A stretch of 6,768 bases of DNA from Bordetella parapertussis. Lineage in GTDB: Bacteria; Pseudomonadota; Gammaproteobacteria; Burkholderiales; Burkholderiaceae_C. Of the stretch, positions 1-5,894 are shown piece after piece. The notes below the pieces were generated by a model. It was not told the origin of the DNA and ran no database searches. It saw nothing but the letters and a program-made list of their open reading frames with translations. Position 1 is the first letter of the stretch; every line of letters starts with the position of its first letter. The stretch is from contig CAMDSU010000096.1 in NCBI GenBank assembly GCA_945907335.1, forward strand, positions 1 to 6,768. Reading direction: 5' to 3'. Position numbers and translations under genes: made by a program.

Positions 1-440
1 GTTGCAATCGGCTGCTCAATAATATCGTCGCTACTCAGTAAGAATGCGTCCGGAACTTTGGTATCCGCCCCGCCCAAAAATAGCAAATAAGGGTTTTGTT
101 TTTTTTCTAACTCATGAACCGCAGTATTGAGTCTCCTGACAAAATCTGGTTTTAGAATAACATCATCTTCAAACACCAGAATATTTTTGAAATTGTTTTC
201 AACGCATAAACGCCAAGCATGAATATGCTTGAGAACCAATGATTGCTGGGGCCGGTCTAGAACATTTTCAGTTTCAAATGTATTCAGAAGCAACTCTGTA
301 TTGAGCTCTGGTATGTCAAATTCGAAAATAAATTGGTAGGGTATTTGGTGCAATGCCATTTGTTGTTTGACATGCTTTATCCTGTCCTCAAATGTTCTGA
401 CAGATAAAACAAAAACAGCATCTATTGAAAGCTTCTCCAT
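1..440 (-). CDS. Glycosyltransferase family 25 (LPS biosynthesis type), C-terminus beyond window
   Basis: This is the N-terminal 146 residues of a protein that runs off the left edge. The start matches the GT25 fold: a hydrophobic strand with VFVLSV followed by RTFEDR (residues 9-20). After it come SLVLKHIHAW (67-76), corresponding to the family's 'xSHxxxW' region, and the strand ILVFEDDVIL (87-96). EDD at 91-93 is the metal/sugar-nucleotide site of this family. GT25 enzymes transfer sugars, often galactose or glucose, onto lipooligosaccharide or other surface glycans on the cytoplasmic side of the inner membrane. The exact donor and acceptor cannot be read from the sequence. Family members are usually about 230-260 residues, so just over half is visible. 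The ATG lies 2 bp after the hldE stop and no Shine-Dalgarno sequence precedes it, so translation is probably coupled to hldE. The DNA is clearly AT-rich. The family call is solid; the specific role in LPS is inferred from the neighbours. Confidence 0.85.
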   Translation of the reverse strand, partial: MEKLSIDAVFVLSVRTFEDRIKHVKQQMALHQIPYQFIFEFDIPELNTELLLNTFETENVLDRPQQSLVLKHIHAWRLCVENNFKNILVFEDDVILKPDFVRRLNTAVHELEKKQNPYLLFLGGADTKVPDAFLLSSDDIIEQPIA

Positions 441-442
441 AT

Positions 443-1885
443 TTAGCTATTTTTTATTTTTTTAATGACTTCCGAGGAAGAATAACCTTCCAAGAAGTCC
501 AGAGCCATCACTTTGCCATTGTTTTTTAACACGCATTCTGCCCCGGCAATTTGATGGACTTCATAGTCGCCGCCTTTGACCAACACGTCGGGCAACAAAT
601 GACAGTAAAGCGTTTCAGGGGTGTCATCTGAAAATGAAACCACGCCTGTTACGCAAGCCAATGCACTTAGCATTTTCATGCGTGATTGCAATGGGTTGAT
701 GGGTCTTTTTTCACCCTTTAAGCGCTTGACAGATTCATCATCATTGACTGCAACGAACAACATATCACCAAGGGCTCGGGCTTTTTCTAAATAATCTATG
801 TGTCCAGGATGCAAAATATCAAAGCAGCCATTGGTCATCACAACTGTCAATGACTCTGACTGCGCTTTGCTAATAATTGTTTTTAATTGTGTTTGTGTAT
901 ATATCGCTACAGGTTTCGCATTTTGTTGTGTCTGCTGATTCAATTCATCAATATGTATAACAGCAGTTCCTAGTTTTGAGACCACCACACCTGCGGCTTT
1001 ATTAGACAGAACCGCGGCTTGGCTCAAAGAAAAACCGGAGGCCAGCGCGACTGACAAAGTTGCTATCACCGTGTCTCCTGCACCCGTGACGTCAAATACT
1101 TCTTTTGCCTCAGTAGGTATGTGCAATGGACTTTGCTCTTTGGCCATCAAACTCATGCCTTTTTCACTGCGCGTGACCAACACAGCTTGCATATCCAGCG
1201 ATTGCCTTAACGATTCGCCTTTGCTTTCAATGTCAGAGACTTGGGGACACGGCCCCACCACTGCTTCAAATTCATGCAAATTCGGGGTGATGGCTGTGGC
1301 GTGTCTGTATTTCTCAAAATCCTTGCCCTTGGTATCAATCAGAACCGGAACTCCTTTTTGACGAGCGCCATCGATGAATTGCTCAATTTCAACCAAGGTT
1401 CCTTTGCCGTAATCGGACAAAATGACAACGTCAACTTCAGACAATAATTTTTGGTAAGTGGCGTTAAATTGTTGGGTCGCCCAATTGCCATATGACGACT
1501 CAAAATCAAGTCGAATCATTTGTTGCTGTCTTGAGACTACCCGGTTTTTGACAATGGTTTTGAGGTCTGGCAATTTCAAAAGATGCGAATCAATATTGTT
1601 TTGCTGTAACAGCGATTGCATTTGAATGCCGTCTTGGTCGTCGCCAATCAGTCCCATCAATAAAGCTTTTGCACCCAACGAGGCGACATTGGCAGCCACA
1701 TTTCCAGCGCCACCTAAGCGAATTTCCTCTTGGTTGATATTGACCACCACCACCGGCGCTTCCGGGGAAATTCTGTTTGATTGCCCGTACCAATAACGGT
1801 CAAGCATGACATCACCCACCACCAGCACACGGGCTTTGGAGAAGTCATAAGGTCCAGCAACAGTTGACTTAATGGGATCGTGCAT
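443..1885 (-). CDS. hldE: Bifunctional D-glycero-beta-D-manno-heptose-7-phosphate kinase / heptose-1-phosphate adenylyltransferase
   Basis: HldE phosphorylates heptose 7-phosphate at C1. After GmhB removes the 7-phosphate, HldE adenylylates the product to ADP-D-glycero-D-manno-heptose, the precursor of the LPS inner core (cytoplasmic). Residues 1 to about 320 form a PfkB/ribokinase-type kinase: GDVMLDRYWYG at 24-34, the glycine pair in LGGAGNVAANV around 58, and DVTGAGD ending in the catalytic Asp271. Residues from about 345 to 480 form a nucleotidyltransferase with TNGCFDILHPGH; its HxGH motif is at 359-362. LKGEKRPINP and LVKGGDY follow. The 480 residues are close to the E. coli length of 477 and the protein aligns with it throughout. 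I chose the ATG at 1885. A TTG at 1951 would add 22 residues unlike the family and overlap gmhA by about 50 bp. No clear Shine-Dalgarno precedes the ATG. gmhA ends 16 bp upstream. The fused form is unusual for a betaproteobacterium. Confidence 0.96.
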   Translation of the reverse strand: MHDPIKSTVAGPYDFSKARVLVVGDVMLDRYWYGQSNRISPEAPVVVVNINQEEIRLGGAGNVAANVASLGAKALLMGLIGDDQDGIQMQSLLQQNNIDSHLLKLPDLKTIVKNRVVSRQQQMIRLDFESSYGNWATQQFNATYQKLLSEVDVVILSDYGKGTLVEIEQFIDGARQKGVPVLIDTKGKDFEKYRHATAITPNLHEFEAVVGPCPQVSDIESKGESLRQSLDMQAVLVTRSEKGMSLMAKEQSPLHIPTEAKEVFDVTGAGDTVIATLSVALASGFSLSQAAVLSNKAAGVVVSKLGTAVIHIDELNQQTQQNAKPVAIYTQTQLKTIISKAQSESLTVVMTNGCFDILHPGHIDYLEKARALGDMLFVAVNDDESVKRLKGEKRPINPLQSRMKMLSALACVTGVVSFSDDTPETLYCHLLPDVLVKGGDYEVHQIAGAECVLKNNGKVMALDFLEGYSSSEVIKKIKNS

Positions 1886-1901
1886 GGTGTGTGAGGTAAG
1901 G

Positions 1902-2474
1902 TCAGACCAGTCCCAAATGGGTTTCAACGCTGTGGCAAATAATGTGACCAATCAAAATATGCATTTCCTGAATCCGTGCTGTTTGCTGGTGGACAATGAC
2001 CACAGACAAATCGCATTTCTTAACAAGTTCTCCGCCGTCTCGGCCCAAAAGACCAATGGTTTGTATGCCCAGCAACTTGGCTTGGTTCACGGCATTGATC
2101 ACATTGGCTGAATTGCCTGAAGTTGAGATGGCAATCAAAATATCGCCTGCTCGCCCCAAGCCTTTTACCTGTCTTGAAAAAATTTGGTCAAAGGCGTAGT
2201 CATTGCCAACACAAGTTAAAACTGACGTGTCAGTGGTCAGCGCCAATGCAGATATGGGCTCTCTGTCTTTGGTAAATCTTCCGATAAATTCCGCCGCGAT
2301 ATGTTGGCTGTCTGAGGCTGAGCCCCCATTGCCACACAGCATGATTTTGCCCCCGGCTTTAACCGCTGCAGCGATGACCAGACACGCTTGATTGACCGCC
2401 TCTTCAAGACTTTTGACCGACTCACATAAAGCTTGGTGTTCTTCTAAGTGCTGTAAAAACAATGATGGGTTCAT
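1902..2474 (-). CDS. gmhA: Sedoheptulose-7-phosphate isomerase (phosphoheptose isomerase)
   Basis: GmhA makes D-glycero-D-manno-heptose 7-phosphate from sedoheptulose 7-phosphate, the first committed step toward ADP-heptose, in the cytoplasm. The 190-residue protein is a single SIS domain. It has the phosphosugar loop CGNGGSASDSQH (47-58), CVGNDYAFDQIFSR (88-101) and the second loop ISTSGNSANV (116-125). The residues expected as zinc ligands are present: His58, Glu62, Gln169 and His177, matching the known H61/E65/Q172/H180 of characterised GmhA with a constant offset of three. Length matches the family (about 192). DiaA, a DnaA-binding SIS protein, is a close relative. The complete zinc site and the hldE gene directly downstream make GmhA much the better call. 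It is probably the first gene of gmhA-hldE-GT25. The ATG at 2474 has only a weak purine stretch (AAAGA) rather far upstream. The DNA is AT-rich compared with hldD next door. Confidence 0.95.
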   Translation of the reverse strand: MNPSLFLQHLEEHQALCESVKSLEEAVNQACLVIAAAVKAGGKIMLCGNGGSASDSQHIAAEFIGRFTKDREPISALALTTDTSVLTCVGNDYAFDQIFSRQVKGLGRAGDILIAISTSGNSANVINAVNQAKLLGIQTIGLLGRDGGELVKKCDLSVVIVHQQTARIQEMHILIGHIICHSVETHLGLV

Positions 2475-2539
2475 AAAAATTATGGTTATCTTTAGTCAGT
2501 CGAATTTTGACGGGTTTTTACGTGACAAATTAGTCCCGC

Positions 2540-2545
2540 ATTATA
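2540..2545 (-). promoter_or_regulatory. Candidate -10 box of the gmhA-hldE-GT25 operon
   Basis: On the minus strand this reads TATAAT, an exact sigma70 -10 consensus, followed by the G/C-rich stretch GCGGGAC. It would start transcription near 2533 and give a gmhA leader of about 58 nt. The only good -35 match upstream is TTGACG (2568-2573), but the spacer would be 22 nt, too long for normal sigma70 use. At the usual 17 nt the hexamer is GCGGTG, a poor -35. The -10 is therefore well supported by sequence and position, but promoter strength and any need for an activator are open. Confidence 0.5.
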
Positions 2546-2547
2546 CT
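2542..2547 (+). promoter_or_regulatory. Possible overlapping -10 box facing hldD
   Basis: The plus strand reads TATACT here and shares four bases with the opposing TATAAT box. The best -35-like hexamers are poorly spaced: GTGACA at 2522-2527 is 14 nt away and TTTACG at 2517-2522 is 19 nt away. If real, it would drive hldD with a leader of roughly 100 nt. TGACA (2523-2527) and TGTCA (2547-2551) form short inverted arms around both -10 boxes. This is weak evidence, noted because hldD must have a promoter somewhere in this 181-bp gap. Confidence 0.25.
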
Positions 2548-2613
2548 GTCAGGGTTTGTTTACACCGCGTCAATCATCAGCACGATTCACCATTTTCTCA
2601 GGTGGTCGGTTGA

Positions 2614-2623
2614 GCCAATTGGC
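2614..2623. repeat. 10-bp perfect palindrome upstream of hldD
   Basis: GCCAATTGGC is a perfect self-complementary sequence 32 bp before the hldD start codon, in a non-coding stretch. It could be a binding site for a dimeric regulator in the hldD leader or promoter, but a 10-bp palindrome can arise by chance and no second copy was seen in the window. Confidence 0.3.
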
Positions 2624-2652
2624 ACCCTTCAACCTGTTTACGAACCCCTACA

Positions 2653-2666
2653 ACGATGATCATCGT
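2653..2666. repeat. 14-bp perfect palindrome across the hldD start codon
   Basis: ACGATGATCATCGT is perfectly self-complementary and is centred just after the hldD ATG (2656-2658). In the mRNA it could only pair between molecules or be read as DNA by a protein, since there is no loop. The central ATGATCAT simply encodes Met-Ile-Ile, which is conserved in HldD, so eight of the fourteen bases have a coding explanation. Confidence 0.35.
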
Positions 2667-3618
2667 CACCGGCGGCGCCGGCCTCATTGGCAGTAACTTG
2701 ATCGCGCAACTTAACGAACGCGGGTACACCGACATACTGGTCGTCGACCATTTGAAAAACGGTCACAAAATGCATAACCTAGCGGACTTGCATATCCGCG
2801 ACTACTTAGACCGGGACGATTTCATGGCGCGTGTACTGGCCGGTCAGGACATGGGGCCGGTCAGCACCGTGTTCCATTTGGGCGCTTGCTCTGCCACCAC
2901 CGAGTGGGACGGCCAGTTCATGATGCGCAACAATTTTGAATACAGCAAAACTTTGCTGCACTGGTGTCAAGCCATCAACGCCCAATATATTTACGCATCA
3001 TCTGCATCGGTGTATGGCTTGGGCAAAAACGGCTTCAGCGAAAAACGCTCTGCTGAGTTGCCGATCAATATGTATGCCTACTCAAAATTTCAATTCGACC
3101 AGTATGTGCGCAGCTTGCAAGGACGCTTACGCCATCAGGTGGTCGGCTTGCGTTATTTCAATGTGTATGGCCCGCGCGAAGCGCACAAGGGCAGCATGTC
3201 TTCCACTCCTTTTCACTTCAACCGACAGGTACTTGCAGATGGCGTATGCCGTTTGTTCGAAGGCACTGACGGCTATGCCGATGGCGAGCAGCAACGCGAT
3301 TTTGTGTATGTCGGCGACTGTGCCAAAGTGAATTTGTGGTTCATGGAACACGCCCAGCACAGCGGTATTTTTAACCTCGGCACCGGCCGCGCTCAATCGT
3401 TCAATGACATGGCTCGCGCCGTGGTTGCCTGGCACAAACAGCACCGGCAAGCAGATGCGCGCATCGAATACATCCCGTTTCCAGCGCATTTGCAAGGCGC
3501 TTACCAAAGTTACACGCAAGCCGATATATCTGCATTGCGGCGGGCGGGATACCACGAGCGGTTTTTGAATGTTGACGAAGGGGTCACGGCTTATCTGGAC
3601 TGGCTCAATCGCGACTGA
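2656..3618 (+). CDS. hldD: ADP-L-glycero-D-manno-heptose 6-epimerase
   Basis: HldD converts ADP-D-glycero-D-manno-heptose to the L-glycero form, the last step before heptose transfer to the LPS inner core. It is an extended short-chain dehydrogenase/reductase with tightly bound NADP and acts in the cytoplasm. The 320 residues begin directly with the beta strand and nucleotide-binding loop TGGAGLIGSN (5-14). ILVVDHLKNG (27-36), FHLGACSATTEWDG (73-86), the Tyr140/Lys144 pair in MYAYSKF and RYFNVYGPREAHKGSM (166-181) follow. RDFVYVGD (214-221) and FNLGTGRAQSF (239-249) are further family landmarks. Tyr and Lys sit at the same numbers as in E. coli HldD. The ATG at 2656 is the natural start because the family begins with this strand. 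No Shine-Dalgarno is visible (ACCCCTACAACG precedes the ATG). The gene is transcribed alone, divergent from gmhA and convergent with waaF. Its base composition matches the GC-rich right side, not gmhA-hldE. Confidence 0.97.
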   Translation: MIIVTGGAGLIGSNLIAQLNERGYTDILVVDHLKNGHKMHNLADLHIRDYLDRDDFMARVLAGQDMGPVSTVFHLGACSATTEWDGQFMMRNNFEYSKTLLHWCQAINAQYIYASSASVYGLGKNGFSEKRSAELPINMYAYSKFQFDQYVRSLQGRLRHQVVGLRYFNVYGPREAHKGSMSSTPFHFNRQVLADGVCRLFEGTDGYADGEQQRDFVYVGDCAKVNLWFMEHAQHSGIFNLGTGRAQSFNDMARAVVAWHKQHRQADARIEYIPFPAHLQGAYQSYTQADISALRRAGYHERFLNVDEGVTAYLDWLNRD

Positions 3619-3651
3619 GACTGCGTTTTGTCTCTGCTGATTTATTCGGTG

Positions 3652-4659
3652 TCACTGCGATTGCAGCAGCTGCGCCACCCTATCCGGTCGAATATCGTTC
3701 AAGCAGCGGGTGTGACCGAATTGGCAGGTGCGCGCATAACAAGGCGCGCAATCCAGCGCCGGTGTGTATTGCGGGTCGTCCGCCAACCAAATCACTTGCG
3801 CTTTGTCGCTCAAGGGCGGCGTGTGACGCGGACTGCTCGAGCCAAACAGCGCGACTTGGGGCACGCCCAAGGCAGCGGCCACGTGCATCAAACCGGAGTC
3901 GTTGCTGACCACGTCGCGTGCGGCTGAAATCAGATCAAAGGCTTGCGACAAACTGGTTTTTCCGGCCAAGTTCAACACGTGCGAACTGGCCGCCATGTGT
4001 GCAATAGATTGGCACAAATCACTTTCTTTGGTCGATGCCAGCAAGACCACGCGCCCTTGTATACGTTGGCACAAATCGGCCACATGGGTCGCAGGCCACA
4101 TCTTCGCCGGTCCATACTCTGCGCCAGGAGCAATCACTGTGTAAGCACCGGCCTGCAAGCCATTGGCTTGCAGAGTTTGCCGCACAGATTCCGTAGCGCG
4201 CTGCAGTACCGGTTGCACACGGTGATGGGTGTCGCCCGGCTTGCCACTTAAGGCAAGATAAAAATCGACCATGGGAGGGCGTTCGTCACGTGGCGGATTC
4301 GGCAGTCGGTGTGTGAGCAGCCCATAGCGCGATTCGCCGTGGTAGCCGATGCGCTCAGGAATGCGAGCCAACCACGGAACCAATGCGCTTTTCAAAGAGT
4401 TCGGCATCACATAAGCGCGGTCAAACTTACCCCGCCATTGACGCGCCAGCGCACGGCGCTCTGACCATTGCAACTTACCGTGGGCAAATGGCAACTCATA
4501 CACCTGAGAGACGCTGCCCATGTGCTGGTATATAGGGGCCACCCATGGCAAAGCTGCCACGGTGATTTGCTCACCCCTGCGGTGCAACTCTCGCAACAAA
4601 GGCTCGGTCATGACCGCGTCACCGATCCATTGCGGGGCGACGAACAGACTGCGCGTCAT
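3652..4659 (-). CDS. waaF: ADP-heptose:LPS heptosyltransferase II
   Basis: WaaF transfers the second L-glycero-D-manno-heptose from ADP-heptose onto heptose I of the LPS inner core, at the cytoplasmic face of the inner membrane. The 335-residue protein is a GT9 enzyme. The N-terminal domain has APQWIGDAVMTEPLL (8-22), where Asp14 matches the catalytic Asp of heptosyltransferases. It also has RAYVMPNSLKSALVP (81-95) and RIGYHGESRYGLL (103-115), which mark WaaF rather than WaaC. The C-terminal donor domain has APGAEYGPAKMWP (177-189) and SNDSGLMHVAAALG (252-265). A cysteine cluster near the end (Cys304, Cys307, Cys312, Cys319) is common in WaaF of many proteobacteria. The ATG at 4659 is the only start between the upstream gene's stop and the conserved region. 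Its Shine-Dalgarno is poor. The zinc-finger gene ends 39 bp upstream, in frame, so co-transcription is likely. It uses the product of GmhA, HldE and HldD. Confidence 0.95.
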   Translation of the reverse strand: MTRSLFVAPQWIGDAVMTEPLLRELHRRGEQITVAALPWVAPIYQHMGSVSQVYELPFAHGKLQWSERRALARQWRGKFDRAYVMPNSLKSALVPWLARIPERIGYHGESRYGLLTHRLPNPPRDERPPMVDFYLALSGKPGDTHHRVQPVLQRATESVRQTLQANGLQAGAYTVIAPGAEYGPAKMWPATHVADLCQRIQGRVVLLASTKESDLCQSIAHMAASSHVLNLAGKTSLSQAFDLISAARDVVSNDSGLMHVAAALGVPQVALFGSSSPRHTPPLSDKAQVIWLADDPQYTPALDCAPCYARTCQFGHTRCLNDIRPDRVAQLLQSQ

Positions 4660-4698
4660 GGCTGGGTCAAACGCCTGCCCAATCGCCTGCGCCGCTGG

Positions 4699-4914
4699 TC
4701 AGTGGTGGTGCACATGTTCACCGTCTTTCAAGCGGTAAACGGTAGAGCAATACGGGCATTTGGCTTGGCCGGTGCGTGCCACATCCAGAAACACTTTGGG
4801 ATGGGTGTTCCACGTGGCCATGCCAGCCATGGGGCTGGGGCAAAACACGCCGCCGTGGCTGTTGAGGTCCGCGGCGTTGAGTTCTATGGGGGTAGACGTA
4901 GGAAGTTGTGTCAT
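4699..4914 (-). CDS. Small zf-CHCC zinc-finger protein (NDUFS6-like)
   Basis: This is a 71-residue protein with one probable zinc site of the CHCC type: Cys25, His38 in TWNTHPKVFLDV, and Cys53/Cys56 in AKCPYCSTVYRL. The arrangement 'C - W..HPKVFLD - CPYC - Y.L.DG' is that of the zf-CHCC family, also found in the mitochondrial complex I subunit NDUFS6. In bacteria its function is not established. It is recalled as a conserved neighbour of ilvE and waaF in Burkholderiales. The tail ends EHVHHH, a natural histidine cluster that may add metal affinity. I took the ATG at 4914, which overlaps the ilvE stop in TGATG, a standard coupling arrangement. An in-frame TTG six codons upstream (4932) would lie inside ilvE and is less likely. 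No strong Shine-Dalgarno is seen, which agrees with coupling. The family call is good; the cellular role is unknown. Confidence 0.88.
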   Translation of the reverse strand: MTQLPTSTPIELNAADLNSHGGVFCPSPMAGMATWNTHPKVFLDVARTGQAKCPYCSTVYRLKDGEHVHHH

Positions 4915-5852
4915 CACACTGCCGTCAACCAATGGGCGTATTTGGCATTGCGCCCGTTGACGATGTCAAAGAACGCGGTCTGGATTTTTTCAGTGATCGG
5001 GCCACGGCTGCCCGCACCAATTTCTATGCGATCGAGTTCTCGAATCGGTGTGACCTCGGCTGCGGTGCCGGTGAAAAATGCTTCGTCAGCGATATACACC
5101 TCGTCGCGTGTGATGCGTTTTTGCACAATCTCCAAACCCAGGTCTTTGGCGATGTGGAACACCGTGTTGCGGGTGATGCCGTTCAAGGCGCCGGCCGACA
5201 AATCAGGCGTGTAAATCACGCCGCCTTTGATGATGAACAGGTTCTCGCCCGCGCCTTCAGACACAAAACCCGAAGCATCCAACAGCAATGCCTCGTCATA
5301 GCCGTCGTCGAGCGCTTCCATGTTGGCCAATATCGAGTTGGTGTAGTTACTTACCGCCTTGGCCTGGGTCATGGTGATGTTGACGTGGTGGCGTGTGTAG
5401 CTGCTGGTTTTGACGCGAATGCCGCGTTTCATGCCGTCGTCACCCAGGTAAGCGCCCCACGTCCATGCCGCCACCATGAGGTGAATCTGGTTGCCTTTGG
5501 GGCTGACGCCGAGCTTTTGTGAACCAATCCAAGTTAAAGGTCTGACATAGCCAGACTTCAACTGGTTAGAGCGCACCACGGTGCGCTGGGCTTCATTGAC
5601 TTGTTCTTGGGTAAAAGGAATTTTCATGCGCAAAATTTTGGCGCTGTTAAAAAGCCGTTCGGTGTGCTCTTGCAAACGAAAAATAGCGGTGCCATTCGCG
5701 GTGTCATAAGCACGCACGCCTTCAAACGCGCCGCAACCGTAATGCAAGGTGTGTGACAGCACATGGATCTTGGCATCGCGCCATTCCACCAGCTCGCCGT
5801 CCATCCAAATCTTGCCGTCACGGTCATGCATGGGGGGAGGCAGGGCACTCAT
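4914..5852 (-). CDS. ilvE: Branched-chain amino acid aminotransferase
   Basis: IlvE moves the amino group between glutamate and the keto acids of leucine, isoleucine and valine. It is the last step of their synthesis and the first of their breakdown, uses PLP and is cytoplasmic. The 312-residue protein is a fold-type IV aminotransferase of normal length. It shows GKIWMDGELVEW (13-24), the substrate loop HYGCGAFEGVRAY (37-49) and HTERLFNSAK (63-72). Lys165 in TQAKAVSNY is the expected PLP Schiff-base lysine. The class IV signature VSEGAGENLF begins at 197 and is followed by TPDLSAGALNGITR. FFTGTAAEVTPI (259-270) completes the active site. The ATG at 5852 has a good Shine-Dalgarno, AAAGGA at 5858-5863, five bases away. 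A second Met at residue 8 is less well placed. It follows the small membrane protein gene by 42 bp and overlaps the zinc-finger gene by 1 bp. Confidence 0.96.
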   Translation of the reverse strand: MSALPPPMHDRDGKIWMDGELVEWRDAKIHVLSHTLHYGCGAFEGVRAYDTANGTAIFRLQEHTERLFNSAKILRMKIPFTQEQVNEAQRTVVRSNQLKSGYVRPLTWIGSQKLGVSPKGNQIHLMVAAWTWGAYLGDDGMKRGIRVKTSSYTRHHVNITMTQAKAVSNYTNSILANMEALDDGYDEALLLDASGFVSEGAGENLFIIKGGVIYTPDLSAGALNGITRNTVFHIAKDLGLEIVQKRITRDEVYIADEAFFTGTAAEVTPIRELDRIEIGAGSRGPITEKIQTAFFDIVNGRNAKYAHWLTAV

Positions 5853-5857
5853 GGAAA

Positions 5858-5863
5858 TCCTTT
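5858..5863 (-). promoter_or_regulatory. ilvE: Shine-Dalgarno sequence of ilvE
   Basis: The minus strand reads AAAGGA five bases before the ilvE ATG. It decides in favour of the 312-residue start over the internal Met8. It is one of only two good Shine-Dalgarno sequences in the window. Confidence 0.7.
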
Positions 5864-5894
5864 CGGGGACAATCAGACATTAAAGGGAGCGATT

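Noticed and set aside
438..470. A7/A6 tracts at the end of hldE as a programmed frameshift site fusing HldE to the GT25 enzyme
   Set aside because: A -1 shift does enter the GT25 frame, but that frame has a TAG stop at 447-449 before the GT25 ATG, so no fusion could form.
1886..1951. TTG start at 1951 for hldE, giving 502 residues and a 50-bp overlap with gmhA
   Set aside because: The extra 22 residues do not resemble the HldE family, the start is TTG, and an ATG at 1885 gives a normal 480-residue protein with a clean 16-bp gap.
2619..2640. TTGGCAC near hldD as a sigma54 -24 element
   Set aside because: The matching -12 GC element at the required spacing is missing.
3127..3555. 142-residue minus-strand reading frame opposite hldD
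   Set aside because: It lies entirely antisense to a well-recognised gene, has no family resemblance and is explained as a shadow of GC-rich coding sequence.
3606..3663. Inverted repeat CAATCGC / GCGATTG and the small GAGAC / GTCTC stem (3617-3634) as a two-way terminator between hldD and waaF
   Set aside because: The first pair is 44 nt apart and the second is only 5 bp with no U tract in the right place. The 33-bp gap shows no convincing terminator.
4468..5522. Long plus-strand reading frames (248 and 204 residues) opposite waaF, the zinc-finger gene and ilvE
   Set aside because: They are antisense to three convincing genes, cross their boundaries and contain no recognisable domain.
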